From assembly GCF_019279795.1 (NCBI RefSeq), contig NC_056733.1, forward strand, positions 1,419,121,656 to 1,419,185,655: a stretch of DNA of 64,000 nucleotides. Reading direction: 5' to 3'. The translations under genes and the position numbers were made by a program. This DNA comes from Protopterus annectens (Eukaryota; Chordata; Ceratodontiformes; Protopteridae). Of this stretch, positions 34,019-47,029 are shown in pieces (position 1 is the first letter of the stretch; every line of letters starts with the position of its first letter). The notes beneath the pieces were generated by a model that saw nothing but the letters and a program-made list of their open reading frames with translations, was not told the origin of the DNA and made no database searches.

Positions 34019-35424
34019 CTAAACAGCATTAGGTGAGGCTATAAGTCCCTGCAGCACTGCAATGGCAAAGCCTGCCCTGGACTTAGAGAGGCAAATGGTA
34101 ATGCTTTGTAAAGGTGAGAACAGAACTCCAAGTAGTAGCCCTAGAATGTCCTTGGTAGGTGCTCCTCTGAGAAAGTCTGCTGAAGTAGCTGCAGCCCTGG
34201 TGGAGAGAGACCTAATGCCCTTGGTCACAGGTTTGCCATGGTGTAAGTAGCAGCAACGGATGCAGTGGCTTATCCACTTTGAAATTGTCTGCTTTGAAAT
34301 AGCCTTTCCTTCTGATCCTGTAACATATGACACTAGTAATTGCTCGGTTTTTCTTAGAGCTTTAGTTCTGCTCAAGCAGAATCTTAGCTGTCTGTGTACG
34401 TCCAAAGAATGCAGACTTCTCTCCCCTTTGTTCTGCGGATTTGGATAAAAAGTTAGCAGATGAATTGTTTGGTTAAGAGCCACACTGGAAACCACCTTAG
34501 GCATAAAAGTAGGATTTGTCCTCAGAGACACCCTGTCTGGGTAACATATGATAAAAGGCTCTATAGCCATGAGGGCCTGTAGCTCTGAAACTCTTCTTGC
34601 TGAAGTAATTGCTAGTAGCAGAGCTGTCTTCCATGATAAATACTGTATATCAGCGGTAGCAGCTGGTTCAAATGGAGGCAGGGTGAGCTTTTCCAACACA
34701 TAATTGAGGTCCCATTCAGGTAATGGTGATCTTCTAGGAGGCCTTAAATTTTTGGCTCCTCTAAGATACTGCTTTAGTAAAGGATGAGAAAAGATTGGTG
34801 GCTCTGTATTATAATGAGCTGAAATGGCAGAGGCATGGATTTTGATTGATGAGAAAGATAGGCCTTTGTCCAGCATCTCAGTTAAGTATTGTAATACCTG
34901 AGGAATATGCAGTTCTGCTGTATCAGTTCCTTGTGCTTGATTCCAAGGACAGAATCTCTTCCATTTGTCAGCATAAAATTTTCTAGTACAAGGCCTTCTG
35001 GCTTCCAAAATAACATCCATCACAGCTTTACCGAGAGGTGTCGTCTGTATGATTACAGGATTAGCCATGCTGCCAGGTTCAGATTCTGTAGTTGATTGTG
35101 CAGGATCTGATTGTTTTGCTGGAACAGTAGTTGTGGTTTTTGAAGCAAGGTCCAAGCTGGGTATTGAGACAAGTTCCTTAGGATTGAGTACCAGTATTGG
35201 CGGGGTCAGTCCGGGGCAATTAATATCATCTTTGGCTTCGCTTGTCTGACTTTTAGGAGGACCTTGGGTAGAAGAGGCAGAGGAGGAAAGGCGTAAACTG
35301 ATAGGTTTTTCCAACTGAAGGATAGGACGTCCACTTTCCATGCTTGTCTGTGATAAGTCCTTGTGCAGAATCTTTTCAGTTGATAATTTTGAGGAGAGGC
35401 AAATAGGTCTTTGTCTGGGCTTCC
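34019..35424 (-). pseudogene. DIRS-D tyrosine recombinase, open but catalytically damaged
   Basis: The recombinase is the C-terminal part of a 741-codon open frame (36,244-34,019); its identifiable start is near VMDVILEARRPCTRKFYADK (about 35,020). The catalytic domain has SARRVSELQAL (first Arg), but the H-x-x-R box reads IRSLSTRAA with Leu for His. The stretch that should hold the catalytic Tyr (TFTKHYHLP in siblings) is scrambled (LLLGVLFSPLQSITICL) by compensating indels before the frame recovers at KSRAGFA. It is therefore open but should not recombine DNA. N-terminal residues before about 35,100 are the overlap with RNase H. Confidence 0.8.
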
Positions 35425-36995
35425 CTATTTCTCTGCTATCATGCTGAAGGCTTGTGGATTTAGTTTCCACTCGTGAGGATCCATAAGATTTCTGCTTAAA
35501 TCGTCTGCCAGAGTGTTTTGTTTTCCTGGCAGGAATTGAGCTTGAAGATTTATTTGGTAGGTCAAAGCTGTGTCCCACAGTGCCATGGCTAATCTGCAAA
35601 CGGGGTATGAGTGTGTGCCCCCTTGCTTGTTTATATACCACATGACTGTGGTGTTGTCCGTCTTTATCAGTAGTTGTCCTGGATGAAGTAAGTCCTTGAA
35701 GGCTGTTAGGGCATTTTGAACAGCTAGCATCTCTTTCTGGTTGATATGTAGATGCATTTGATTTGGTGCCCATATGCCCTGAATGCATCTTCCTGCCATG
35801 TGGGCTCCCCCAGGCATAATCTGATGCATCTGTTAAGGTTTGGCTGGCAGGGGGTAGACTGAAGGGCTGTCCCATGTTTTGGTGACAGGCCTTTGCCCAC
35901 CATAGAAACTCCTGTTGCAGGCAGGGGATGAGAGGAATCATTGTTTCCAGACTGTGTGAATGTTGACTCCATAAACATTTTAGGTACCATTGAAGTTTCC
36001 TCATATGCAGTCTTGCATGTGGAATTAGTAGGATGCAGGATGCCATGAAGCCCAGAGCCTGCAGAATTTGTCTTGCAGAAGATTGGGTTTTTGTTGCCAT
36101 CAGTTTAAAGTAAGTAGTCAGTTGCCTTTGTCTGGCGTGAGGTAAGCCATCTGGGCAGTTGTATTCAAGCTTGCACCCAGGAATGTTATATTTCGAGAGG
36201 GTACCAGTTGTGATTTCTTTTCGTTTATTGTGTATCCTAAGCATGTTAGAAGCCTTTTCACAAATGCCAGGTGTCGCAGAAGAGTGTCCTTGTTCTCTGC
36301 TTGAATGAGACAGTCGTCCAAGTAAGGATTTATTTGACTACTTCTTTGTCTGCAAAATGCAATTACTGGTGCCAGGCACTTTGTACAGACCCTGGGCACA
36401 GTAGATAAGCCAAAGGGCAGTGCAGAGAATTGGTAATGCATTAAGCCAGCCTTGAATCTGAGGTATCTGCTGCACGACTGTCTTATTGGGACATGCAGGT
36501 ATGCCTCTTTTAGGTCTAAAGTCCCCAGCCAAGCATTCTTGCCCAGCATGGGCAGAAGCTGTTGCAAGGTGAGCATTTTGAACTTTGGAATGTCCAGGTA
36601 TGTGTTCAAAATTGATAAATCCAGTATTGGCCGCCAGGCCTTGTCCTTTCTGGGTACCAAGAACAGTCGAGTAAAAACCTTGACCTTTTTCCTGTTCTAG
36701 TACTGTCAGAATGGCCCCCATATCCATGAGGGACGTAGCCTGTTTCTGTGCCTCTGCCCATTGTTTTTTTTGTCAGATCTGGCCAACCATCTGTCATTGG
36801 CAGAGTGTGGAAATGGAATCTGTACCCCTGTGATACGATGTTAAGTACCCACTTGTCCTGGGTTATTAACTGCCAATTTTGAGCAAAAAGTGCTAATATT
36901 CCCCCTTTGGGTGCTGCCAAAAGATAAGTGCTTGGTGTAGGCAGAGGGAAGTCATTGGGATTGCTTTCTGTAGGTTTGCACTTTATCTCCTCCAA
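35425..36995 (-). pseudogene. DIRS-D reverse transcriptase-RNase H
   Basis: The pre-RT block is at 36,995-36,660 (GGILALFAQNW, DKWVLNIVSQGYRFHF). RT is at 36,660-36,118: VPRKDKAWRPILDLS, LKEAYLHVP, ALPFGLST and the catalytic NPYLDDCLIQ. The connection continues in the 36,244 frame (ARQILQALGF, LQQEFLWWAKACH), and RNase H is at 35,829-35,425 (QKEMLAVQNAL, KTDNTTVMWYIN, NTLADDLSRN). Two or three shifts break it; the RT palm itself is intact. Confidence 0.85.
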
Positions 36996-38710
36996 ATTTG
37001 GAGGTGGATGCGCCCCATTGCTTTGACCTGTATGAGTTTTGAGCCTGGTACCTGGAACCCTTAGGGCGTCTGGATTTGCCCCTTTGAGCTCTGTCCGACA
37101 CAGGAAAGGACCAATTTTTTGTAGGCCAGTGTCTACTGAATCTAGGTGGTTGCACTTGTAAGAAATCTTTAACAGTTTGCATAGACTTAGCTTTGTCTTC
37201 CATTTTCTTTAAAACCTCTTCTGCCTTAATACCAAACAGAGAATCATGCTGTAAAGGTGCATCTAGCAATTTAGCTTTAACAATGATCAGGCAAATTTTG
37301 TTCCTTTAACCAGGCATGCCTCCTAATCACAGATCCAGTAACTGCGGCCCTGCAGGAGGCCTCTAAACAATCAAAACCACATTGCAAAGTATGCTTTCCA
37401 GCTTGTGCAGCTGCATGCAATAATTCCTGCAATTCCTTATTTTCTGCACATTCTGAAATCAACATCATTTTCTGTTTCAGCGATCCCATAACATGTTGTT
37501 GGTACTTAAGCATATGAAATTGACAGTTTAAGGCCCTGATTGCCATGGTTGCAGATGCATAAACCTTTTTTCCTCATCTGTCCAGTGCCCTTGAATCTCT
37601 GTCTGAGGGGATAGGGGTTTTTTGCTGTTGAGGCCTTAACTCCCTTTGGACCCTGTGAAATAGTTTCAGGATCAGCAGCAGGGTTTCTAAATAAAATTTT
37701 ATGAGAGTCAGGGACCCTGTAATACCTGTCAGGCTTACTGGGAGCCAGAGGTAAGGAGTCAGGGGTCAGGCTTGACTCCGAAAACACGCCATCCACAATG
37801 TCTAAAACAGGGGGAATGGCTAAAGGCTTGTGCTGAGGGAGAAGAAGGAAATCCCTGAGCCTCTTTTTTGATTCTGAGAAGTCTTGACTCTCCCAGTGAA
37901 AATGCTCCCTCAAAGTAAGCAAGGTTTCTCCAAATGAATAATCTTCAGGAGGAGATGCAGATGGAATAGACTCCTCAGCATCAGAATCCTCATAGGGAGG
38001 TAAAGATAATTCCTGATCAGAAGAAATAGAAACCTGATCTGAAGATTCGTAGTCAGTGTCTTGCCTAGGCCTCTTATCTGGAGGGGGATGGGTACTCCAG
38101 ATTAAGGTAATAAGGTCTTCAGACATTTTGATCATCTGTTTTTAGGCATAGAGGCCTGTGCACGTGGCTCAGGCATTGTTTTTTAGTTTTAGAAGGTGTC
38201 TTTGCCTTAGGTTTTGCTACTTTCGTCAGTTTGATATAAAAATGTTGAGGTCTGAATACAACTTGCTCAACGGCTCCGGACCCATCCGAGGGAGATACAT
38301 CTGTCAGTCCAATACCTTGAGTATCTTGTGGCATGCAACTCGAAGGTGGAGGGTATCAGGGGCTGTGAAAGTGCCTCACTGAGTACCGACGAACTGACGA
38401 CTGGCTTAGGAGAAGCTTCGTCGTCGGTTTTGGATCTCGACCACCTTTCTCTGTCCTTTCCTTTGCGTTTTTTATGTACTCCGGTAGTCAGATTGCTATC
38501 AGACAACATTTCTGGATAGTTAAATCTGTTTCCAAAATACTTAGATGCAAAAATATACCGATGCTTAATAGTGCGTTGGTTAAATCTAGCACATAACCGA
38601 CAGCCAGGCACGTTGTGATCAGGGCCTAGGCAGGGAATACAGTATAAACAGAAATCCTTATGAGGTATTTGCTTCCCACAAGTAATACAATTATTAACTT
38701 TTTCTGACAT
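36952..38710 (-). pseudogene. DIRS-D Gag
   Basis: The ATG at 38,710 starts MSEKVNNCITCGKQIP, with cysteine pairs CITC, CIPC and CRLC. Open pieces at 38,710-38,267, 38,135-37,506, 37,546-37,277 and 37,269-36,952 follow the same order as DIRS-C Gag (MSEDLITLI, acidic serine segment, YYRVPDSHKILF, C-terminal helix). Three or more shifts. Confidence 0.8.
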
Positions 38711-39031
38711 CGGTAAAAAGCAAGAAAAAAGTTTCCCCAACGGGGTACTTAGCTTTAGTGAAGACTTTGGTTCTGAAACTCAAACTCGAATATTTCAGTA
38801 GTCGGCCAACCGGCACTTGCGAAATGCTTCTGCTTCGGGCACCGCGCAGCAAGAAAGACTAAAGAAAATGGCGTTGGCTGCATGTTTTATACCCCTGACG
38901 ACCTGATGTCATGGAAGAGAAGACAGCAACCGACGCAGGACCCAAGACTTTGGAATTCAGGCCGACTGGGGGCAACCTGCCAGCAGATTACCCCAAATGT
39001 AATGACTGCAACAGTGAAACTCGAAGAACAT
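38711..39031 (-). promoter_or_regulatory. DIRS-D 5' terminal repeat and leader
   Basis: TATA-like GGGTATAAAACATGC (about 38,880-38,894 read on minus) and the CCCC-AA-CGGGG hairpin at about 38,734-38,746, next to the Gag start. Confidence 0.5.
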
Positions 39032-39169
39032 CAGAACTGCAACTCCCAACACCAAACTATGTACATACAAAAAGGGTGTTGGTATGTTTAACATCTACTA
39101 TTACAGGTGCATGGGCTTATGCTACTTTACTAGATTCAACATCCACACTACCTTATTAGCATACGGGTA

Positions 39170-42100
39170 GATTCAAAAGCTTACCCAATCTGGGAGAAGG
39201 AAAACATTGCTGACAACCCATGAAGGAGGAATTTGCTTGTGGGGGGTCATATGCAGTACTCCATTCATAAACTGTTTTATCAAAAGAGGAGAAAAAAGGG
39301 GGGGGATCCATTGGCAGACAAGCAGAGATGAGCGCTAAATGCACCTAAGTGGATGTACACAATACGCCACCATGAAGCAGCTCACACAAATATTTCAAGA
39401 CCAGAGAGATTGTAATCTTGAGGGGACACTGTTCCCATTTAGCACCACTTACAAAATTTCATCCATTTGTAAATATAAGATTTTTCTAGTAGTGGGTTTA
39501 CAGGCCTCCTTTAGCACCTGTTGCACATTCTCATGAGAAAAGTGCCTAAAATGAGTCAAGATTGAAACATCCACTCTGTCAGCTGTAGTTAGTCCAAAAT
39601 GGATACAAATAGTCACCCATAAGATTATGTAAGCAAATCCAGAGTATGAGGAAGTCTATGGTAATTGCCCTTGGCCAATACCATTAAAAGGGAGAACCAA
39701 GACTGAGTGGGCTACTAGGAGGTCACCACAATGACCTTTGGCATTCCTTACTGAATCTCCAGAACTGACTTGCAAATCAGTCGAAAAGGTAGAACACATG
39801 CAGTAACATTCCCATCCAAAGGAACAAGAATTAGTCTGTCCTCCAAGCATGTCTGGAACAGAATACCTCCAGCTGTCTGTTTTGAAAGGAGGCGAGCAGA
39901 TCTATTTAAGGTGTTATCCCACACATGGACTACATCCTGGAACACAACTGCCTTCAGCTTTCACTCATGGAGGTCTGCCCAGGACCTGTTCAGTCCGTCT
40001 GCCACAACATTTTGCTCTGATGGGATTTAAGATTCCTGAAGAGTCAGATAATGCTGTAAAGCCAGCACACAGGCCATCATTACCAAATGGCACAGAAAGT
40101 ACAATCCTGAACCCTCAAGTTTGTTGAGCTACCCCCACTACTGTGGGGTTGTCTGTGACCACCAGACTAGGACTCAGAATGTATAGGCAGTGAAAGACTT
40201 TCAAGATGTAGAACAGTGCCACCACTTCCTTGATACTGATGGGCTTCCACTTGTCCTTGGGACCTCAAGTGGCCTTCACTTGTGCTCCCATTGTTACAGC
40301 TCTCCAAACAAAGTATGATGACTCTGTCAAGACGGACTGCACCAAGGAGGGAGGGATGGAAGCCCTGGCTTGATACTCAATTGTGCTCTCCACAAATGTA
40401 GTCTCACCCAATCTAGGCAGGACTGGTAACAGAAATTACAGAGAACATAGGTGCTGGGATCAGAAATTCCAGGCATGCCATTGAGTATTCCACATGTGAA
40501 GATGATCTTGTAATATCATGAGAATCATGGACACCGCAAGTCCTAGAATTTTTAGGAATTCTCTTGCCGAGGCAAACTTCCTCCTGGAAAATTAATGAAA
40601 TACCATCTGATAAGACAGGGCATTATCTTCGGGATGAAATATCATTCTTTTCTTGGAGTCAGCAGAGAACCCTAGGAAGACAAGACTTTGTGAGAGTGTT
40701 AAGCACGGCTTCTGAAGTTTCACCTTAAATCCTAAATGGAAGAGTAAGGGCAAGACCTCCTCTAGCAATTCCAAACATTTGTTTGCAGCCTCTGCACAGA
40801 GCAGTAAGTCTAAGTAAGGAAAAAAAACTGAATGCCACGATTCCAGCTGTGAGCCACTACCAGAGCAAGGCATTTGCTAACAACCTGAGGTGACGTGTAT
40901 ATCCCAAAAATGGCAATGCACAGAAATGCAAACTCAACACAACAACTCTCAGATATCTCCTGAAGGGATGAACAAAGGGTATAAGATGGCACACCTCCTT
41001 AAGGTCCAGCGTCACCATGAAACAGTAGTTCAGCAGGAGAAGAAGTATTGTCTGCATGGTGAGAACCTTAAACTTCGGGACCTTTACAAAGCACTCAAAG
41101 GACTGGTGCAACCCAGTCTCCACAGCAGCTCTCATTTGGCAACCACTAATATTCTGGAGTATAAAACATTCATTCTCTCCACAGGATGATCCCGGAGTCC
41201 AGCATTTGCAGTAGGATAGGAGGGAATAACAAAGTCTGGTCTGACAGGCAAGGGAGAACCCCCTAGGTTGGAGGTGGATGTTCCTTCCACTTCTAACTTC
41301 TGCCAACTAACTACAGCACTCATCAGAAACCACTGACAGGAAGGCCATCTTGTTGAAAGCTGACTGTCAAGTTGGAGTATCCAGAGGGGAACGTGAGAAT
41401 GACTGGTGCCACACCTGGGCAAAGTCATAAGTTGGGTGGGGGGGGGGGGTTATCCTTATATGGAAAGGAACCACTCCAGTTAGGTTTGGCAGAAATCTGG
41501 CCCTGCCATTTCCTCTAGGTAACTTTTTTTTTTAAAGCTGGTACATCTAATATATGGACTGCCAAAATTTATCTTGCTAAATGGAAGGAAACCTGGGAAT
41601 AAAGTGGCACCCATTGCATCAGTTTACCTCTTTCATCCCAGTGTTTAGGGATCTGATTAGCTGATGTATCAGACATGATAAGAATCAAGTGAAGCATTCA
41701 AAACCTCACTTTTTTTTTTAATTCATGAGAAAAGTTGTGGCTGAGTAACCAAGCAAACCTCCCTATCACAACCGATGCTGGTGCATTTCTAGAAACAGTG
41801 TCATCCCCCTTCAAGGCACTTAAATCACATATGGACACTTAAGAAATTTTGGAAAATGTCTTTCCCAAATAACTTTTGCTCAACAGGTAACTATGCAGCA
41901 AACCTCTAAACTATACATACGCCTCAACATAAACGTCCACAAACACACTGGTAGTTAACACTTTAGAAAACTACCCTGCTGGCCTGCACCAGCTTCTTTC
42001 CCTGAGATTCTAGTCAGCCACCTAAAATTTCTGAAGGGACTGCATTTGGGGAAGATACAGTCTTTATTAGGCAAAAAAAATCATTCAGCAGAGGAGAATT

Positions 42101-43160
42101 ACAAGCTTACTTAAAAATATCTGCCAACACAGTGCTCAATGAAGGGATTATTGATCCCAAAGGAATATATTCCTAAAGCTACACAGCATATGGGAAAAAG
42201 AAAAAATCTGTCTGAGTTACTAAACATGTTCATCTTCAGGGGAAATAGACTCATCAGACTCTGACACTTCCGAAACTGCAGATTCCAGATCTCCTACAAA
42301 ATCAGGATCTTAGGGTGGTTGAATGGGGCTGAGCATATCATAGCTGGTCAAAACCCAGTTTTGCATCCCCCCCAAAAAATCAACCTAAAACAGCTCAGTT
42401 GGAAACTACTTCCCGGCAACATGGTGAATAAACACTCTCTTTTATGCATGCACTATACTAGTGGGAGAATCCCCAGGGGAGGGGACATATCTACACTGGC
42501 AAGAGATTCTGCACCCCTGACAAGTTTGGTTCTCCCATACCTGAACCAGGCAACTGTACATCAATGATGGATGTGCCTGACCCTTGTGTCATGCACAGAT
42601 GTGTAAGTATCACAACTGCACACGACATGATGGACATGTCTGATCCTCTTGTCATGCATAGTCATGATACTAACACCACAGCAGGGGACCTGGAGGTAGA
42701 AGACGACAAGTAGTCCGATAGCCTGCCTGAAGCTACTCTACTCAGAGTAAAAAGCCATAGACTGTGGCAAACTTCTTGATTTCATTTTATGTTTTAGGTG
42801 CACAAGGAGTAGATGATGGTGGTGGTGGTGGGAGACACTGTACTGGAGTCTATCAAGTCAGGGGACAAGAAACTAGCCAGCTCAATACCACATACTGGCT
42901 GTAAGGTCAACCCAGTAAAAAGAAAATGACAAATCCCACTATTCTCTCTCTCTAAACAGCAATCTAAAGACCATTTCTGTAGGGCTACTATCCTAAATGC
43001 TCCACTGAGAAAATTACTATTTTCAGTAACACAGTTCAAAGCATAAAATAAATGCACAAAATCCCCTGATTTAAATAAAAAGGCCAGTTTCCAGTCCAAA
43101 TGAATGGATGCAACTAAAGCAGTATCAGGCAAAAAATAAATCATAAATTGTTGAAAAATC
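39170..43160 (-). pseudogene. DIRS-G: very old DIRS relic (Gag, RT, YR traces)
   Basis: Minus-strand traces in DIRS order. Gag-like at about 41,940-41,700 (SRNAPASVVIGRFAWL against AAVTGSVIRRHAWL). RT at 41,306-40,592 (PKFKVLTMQTIL, MVTLDLKEVCHLIP, LRVVVLSLHFCALPF, then FFLTLDLLL where siblings have YPYLDDCLI). A recombinase trace at about 39,520-39,440 (TTRKILYLQMDEI). Stops and shifts throughout. 42,000-43,160 probably holds further Gag decay but is hardly recognisable. Confidence 0.55.
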
Positions 43161-44570
43161 CCTGTCATAAATGTTTAACATAAAAAAATTGTGTCAAAAA
43201 TCATGATTTAAACAAAAAAAAATGTAAGATGCCATAATCCTACTCAATCACCTCAAATAATCATGTCTCCAATGGAAAAAATGCAATATCAGCAAGTTTT
43301 GTTGTCAAAACCTCCAAATGACGCTTTAATCAACAGGCCTAATTGTGCTAGTCAAAGTAAAAAAAACAGGAGTGCATACAACATTTCTAATCAGAAAAAA
43401 AACAGTCAAATAAGCAGAATACACTATACGAGCAATAATAGAAAAGGTATAGGAAGGAAATAAAAACCCAAAAGGATTTCTTATCTGAGCTCGGCAGCTG
43501 TAATATCCAGAGTTAGAAGCAGTTTGCTCAGAGAGCCTTCTCTTACTATGGCACTAGAAAACTGGATGGTCCCTGTCCTCACAGGTGGTCCATCACACCC
43601 ACAGACAGGCAAGGGGAGGAGACAGGATAGCAGGGCACTACTACCCATATGCCAAGTAAGGCAGTGTGACTGTTGAACAGTTCACTGTAACACACAAAAT
43701 GTAAGTCGCAATTAATTGTAATAGAAACTAAGACATTTTTACCAATCAACAAACAAACCAGTATCAAGTACTTTTAAATAAACAAGTAGCTCCCTTCTTT
43801 TTAAAATCATTTTTACCAATTAAAAATATTAATAAAAATAAGCACTCATCAGTTCCAAAGGTTCTGTCTGGCAAAGTCTACCTCTGTCACTGGCTGGGAT
43901 TTTGGCAAAAGATCTGAAGTAATCTGACAACATTCACAAACAATGGCGATTATGTAGAACACTGGACCTTGTGCAACAGCATACTCAGAATAATGAAATT
44001 AAGCAGTTATGCATTTAGCTCTGAGGATTAAGGAGTTCTTAACGAGCCATCTCCTGTGGTCCACTGGTTCAAGAATTGCTACCATCCATGGTAAACAACT
44101 ACAGACAGACAAATAAATCTGAGTTGTCTGTTGTTCGGTATCTGTACTGTCACATAGCTGCATTGCTACAGAGCTGGGCATAACATCACCTGATTAACCA
44201 AATCAGTTGGGTTAGGCTTTGGGTGAAGCATCTTTCAAACACAATGAAAATTACTGCTACTAAGACTAGGCAACATTTAATTTTAAAGATGTACAGAAAA
44301 CAGATGTGAGTGCATGAATTGCAACTTTGTGTGGCTAGCTCATAGTGAAGATGCTGATATATTAGATTTGTGATGCCTACAGAGACTGTGTCATTAATAA
44401 AGTTTTTAAAGGGAGCAGTCTCCCCACTTAAACCTCTAAAATTATGTTTTTAAGATGTAGATGGGGAGTAGCCTTACCTTACATTCTCAAGAATCTGTCA
44501 AACATTATGGCAGCAACTGTCAAACTGATGCCGCAGTAAATGACTCCTAGACTTACTCAAAAACACTGGT
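43161..44570. other. No recognised feature
   Basis: AT-rich sequence without recognised genes or repeats. Confidence 0.4.
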
Positions 44571-44600
44571 GAGATCCAGTGTTCTCCATCATTGAAAAAC
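44571..44600. repeat. 30-bp direct repeat, left (possible target duplication)
   Basis: Begins GAGATCCAGTGTTCTCCATC; repeated at 45,027-45,056 with two differences. Confidence 0.75.
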
Positions 44601-45026
44601 TAACCCTGCGGGTTAGGATTTCTGAACATTTAAATGATATCCAAAACAAAACAGCCTTTAGCTGATTATATAAATATACCTTGCAACACACTACACCACA
44701 GTTTACTTTTATTACTATTGACATAATAAAAAAAAAATAGACAGAGCAAAATGGGTTGGCACTCTGTTCTAAATGCTAAAGAACGCAACTGGATCATTAG
44801 ACTTGGGGGACTGTTTAGACCTGGTCTTAATGAGCAATTGTAATTAATTACTAATTTGAATGTGATGTGTATTGAAATGAAGAAAGATTTTTATCAGTTA
44901 TGTTCACTGAGGAAGGAATATGGATGCCAAAACCGTTTTGACCCCTTTCCTATAGCTTGCTATAGTGTTTGGAGTTGCTACAATAAAATAGCTTTTTGGT
45001 TTCACTACTTGGTGCTGGCCAGTTTA
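44601..45026. mobile_element. 426-bp insert flanked by direct repeats, possible solo PLE pseudo-LTR
   Basis: The insert ends CTGGCCAGTTT, similar to the CCGGCCAGTGTTTG end of the PLE pseudo-LTRs. It contains CTGAGGA (44,907-44,913; fits CUGANGA) followed by CCAAAACCG, which recalls a decayed hammerhead region. No ORF. Confidence 0.35.
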
Positions 45027-45056
45027 GAGATCCAGTGTTCTCCATCACTGAAAAAA
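45027..45056. repeat. 30-bp direct repeat, right
   Basis: Second copy of 44,571-44,600. Confidence 0.75.
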
Positions 45057-47029
45057 TAACTATAGCACACGTGTAGAAAACAAGAGATGCTGATTAATTC
45101 TTTGTGACAGTTGTCTGATTCAGCATTTTCAGTGTTTGCCAAAATTGCTAATCCCACAAAAAGTATCAACTGCAAAGGGAACTTCTCTTTCTTGTACAAT
45201 GCAGTGACTACAGAGCTAATTATGACAGTAAACTGAGATGCACTACAACAAATACTGCAAATTCATCTTGCTGGGAAGTATTTCAATCTTTTCAGCTATA
45301 TCTCTATTTTTCCATTTTTTTAACACCATTAATATGCAAGTCACATATATATAGTAATGACATGGATACATTCAGTAATAAAAAAGAAAAAAAAACATTA
45401 CAATGCATGAAAATGAAAAATATTTGTAAATATGTTTCTTTAACAATCATTCAATCCAACATTACGCTAACAGTTCAAGTTCTGCCTTCCCTGAAATTTC
45501 ACTCTTCCTGAACATTATTCTGCATGTACTATTCCCACAGATTCCATTTATTTCAATGTAGTTTGTTCCTTCCCTGTTGAAAAAAATACACTGCCCATTC
45601 TTTTGTAGCCTTTACAACATTTAAAAATTTGGTTAAAGTTACATTACATTTTGATTTCTATTTCATAGTAATTGCTTTTTTGGCAGCAAATAAACATTCC
45701 ATTTATTAAGGCCTTACTATGTCTAGGCAATTCAGTTTCTATCATTTCCTTAGTAACAATAATGTGTTCACATAAAAGTTCTGACAAATTACCCTGTAGG
45801 AATTTTTTATTGTCCGCCAATTCATTACATTACTAAAAAACATGTTCTCAGTTACCCCATCTGCTTCCCATCATAGCTGTCAACTTGGAAACATCAAAAA
45901 CATATCTCTCAAGTGTACCTCATTACGAGGAACATACCTCATTTGGGGTCTTAAAAAGTACATGTTCCTCAAAAGTTCCACATTGAAAGACTCTGGCACA
46001 CATTCAGTGTTAGGATTTTTTTTAGTGAAATCCATGGTAAATAGAAATTAATCATATTAGCTCATTAAAAGATCTTTATAAGTGAAACCAACATATTTTA
46101 ACCATCCTATGGACTTCCTAGTTGAAGAAGCCATTAGTATGTGTTCCACATTTTGCCCATTTGTTCCACATTATGAGGGCTAGTGTTCCTCATTTTGGAG
46201 ATGGAAGGTTGAGAGCTATGATCAAAAATCTGGAAAAGGGCCATGAAAAGTAGGTACAACTGGCCAAAAATCTAGATCCTGATTAACACAAAATTTGCAT
46301 ACATTATGCAACCCCACCCCTCCAACGGGATTGTGGGATGCCAATATTCAAATGCAAATTGAAGAACAGACAAAATATTATACATAAAACATAACCAGAA
46401 CAATAGTGTTTTTAACATTTGAACTTGTATCAGACTTGCATAAAACTAAAATGCAATTTTTTTTATAAAAAATAAAATGAACAGCCACACTAATTTTAAC
46501 ATGCACTCTTCCTCTTTCTTCATTCCTACCATTCATGTCTGTGACCACTTTCATCAGCACATTTTCCCTGCTCAATGTATGTTTCACTGTATTTGCCTTT
46601 CACACCTGTCCCCCATCTATTATTTCATTCAGCAAATAATTGTTGTATTGTACATTGCACTGAGTACACTTTTCTTCAAAGTTTAAATACTGCTGTTACT
46701 GGAGTATTTTCACCCCTGGTAGTTATTGTGGCTGCCCTCAATTTCGTCAAGCATGTTTGCCTGTAGACAAACTTATATGCATCGTCTTTCTTAGTTCATG
46801 TTACTCTGCATGGTTTCCTGGCTGGCAACATTGTTGCTGGCCACAAAACATCGCTTGTATTAATGTAAGCGAGATGAGCAGCATGCACATGTGATAAGCA
46901 CTGCCACAAAGTCTACACAGAATTTACTGAATCCCTAGGACAGTCATTGACATTCTATCAAGCAACTTCACTTACAAGATGAGCCATGGAAGGAATTTTG
47001 CTGAACCATTTCATGTGTAAGAAGTTTAC
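45057..47029. other. No recognised feature
   Basis: AT-rich sequence. Short open frames here have no recognisable domains. Confidence 0.4.

Larger units (their letters stand above)
33454..39031 (-). mobile_element. DIRS-D: full-length DIRS element
   Basis: About 5.6 kb. Minus-strand order: terminal repeat and leader (39,031-38,711), Gag (38,710-36,952), RT (36,995-36,118), RNase H (about 36,117-35,425), YR (to 34,019), internal complementary region (33,985-33,886), (AT)n, and inverted terminal repeat (33,668-33,454). AGT precedes the left terminus, as in C and E. It lies about 520 bp upstream (on the gene's strand) of the kinesin exon, in the same orientation. Confidence 0.9.

Noticed and set aside
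34019-36244. 741-codon ORF as one novel protein
   Set aside because: Its C-terminus is DIRS recombinase, its N-terminus is the RT-RNase H connection, and the middle is the alternative frame over RNase H. It is treated as overlapping DIRS coding sequence.
42794-43168. 124-codon minus ORF as a gene
   Set aside because: Sits at the edge of a decayed DIRS relic with no clear domain. The Thr run comes from a GGT simple repeat near 42,820.
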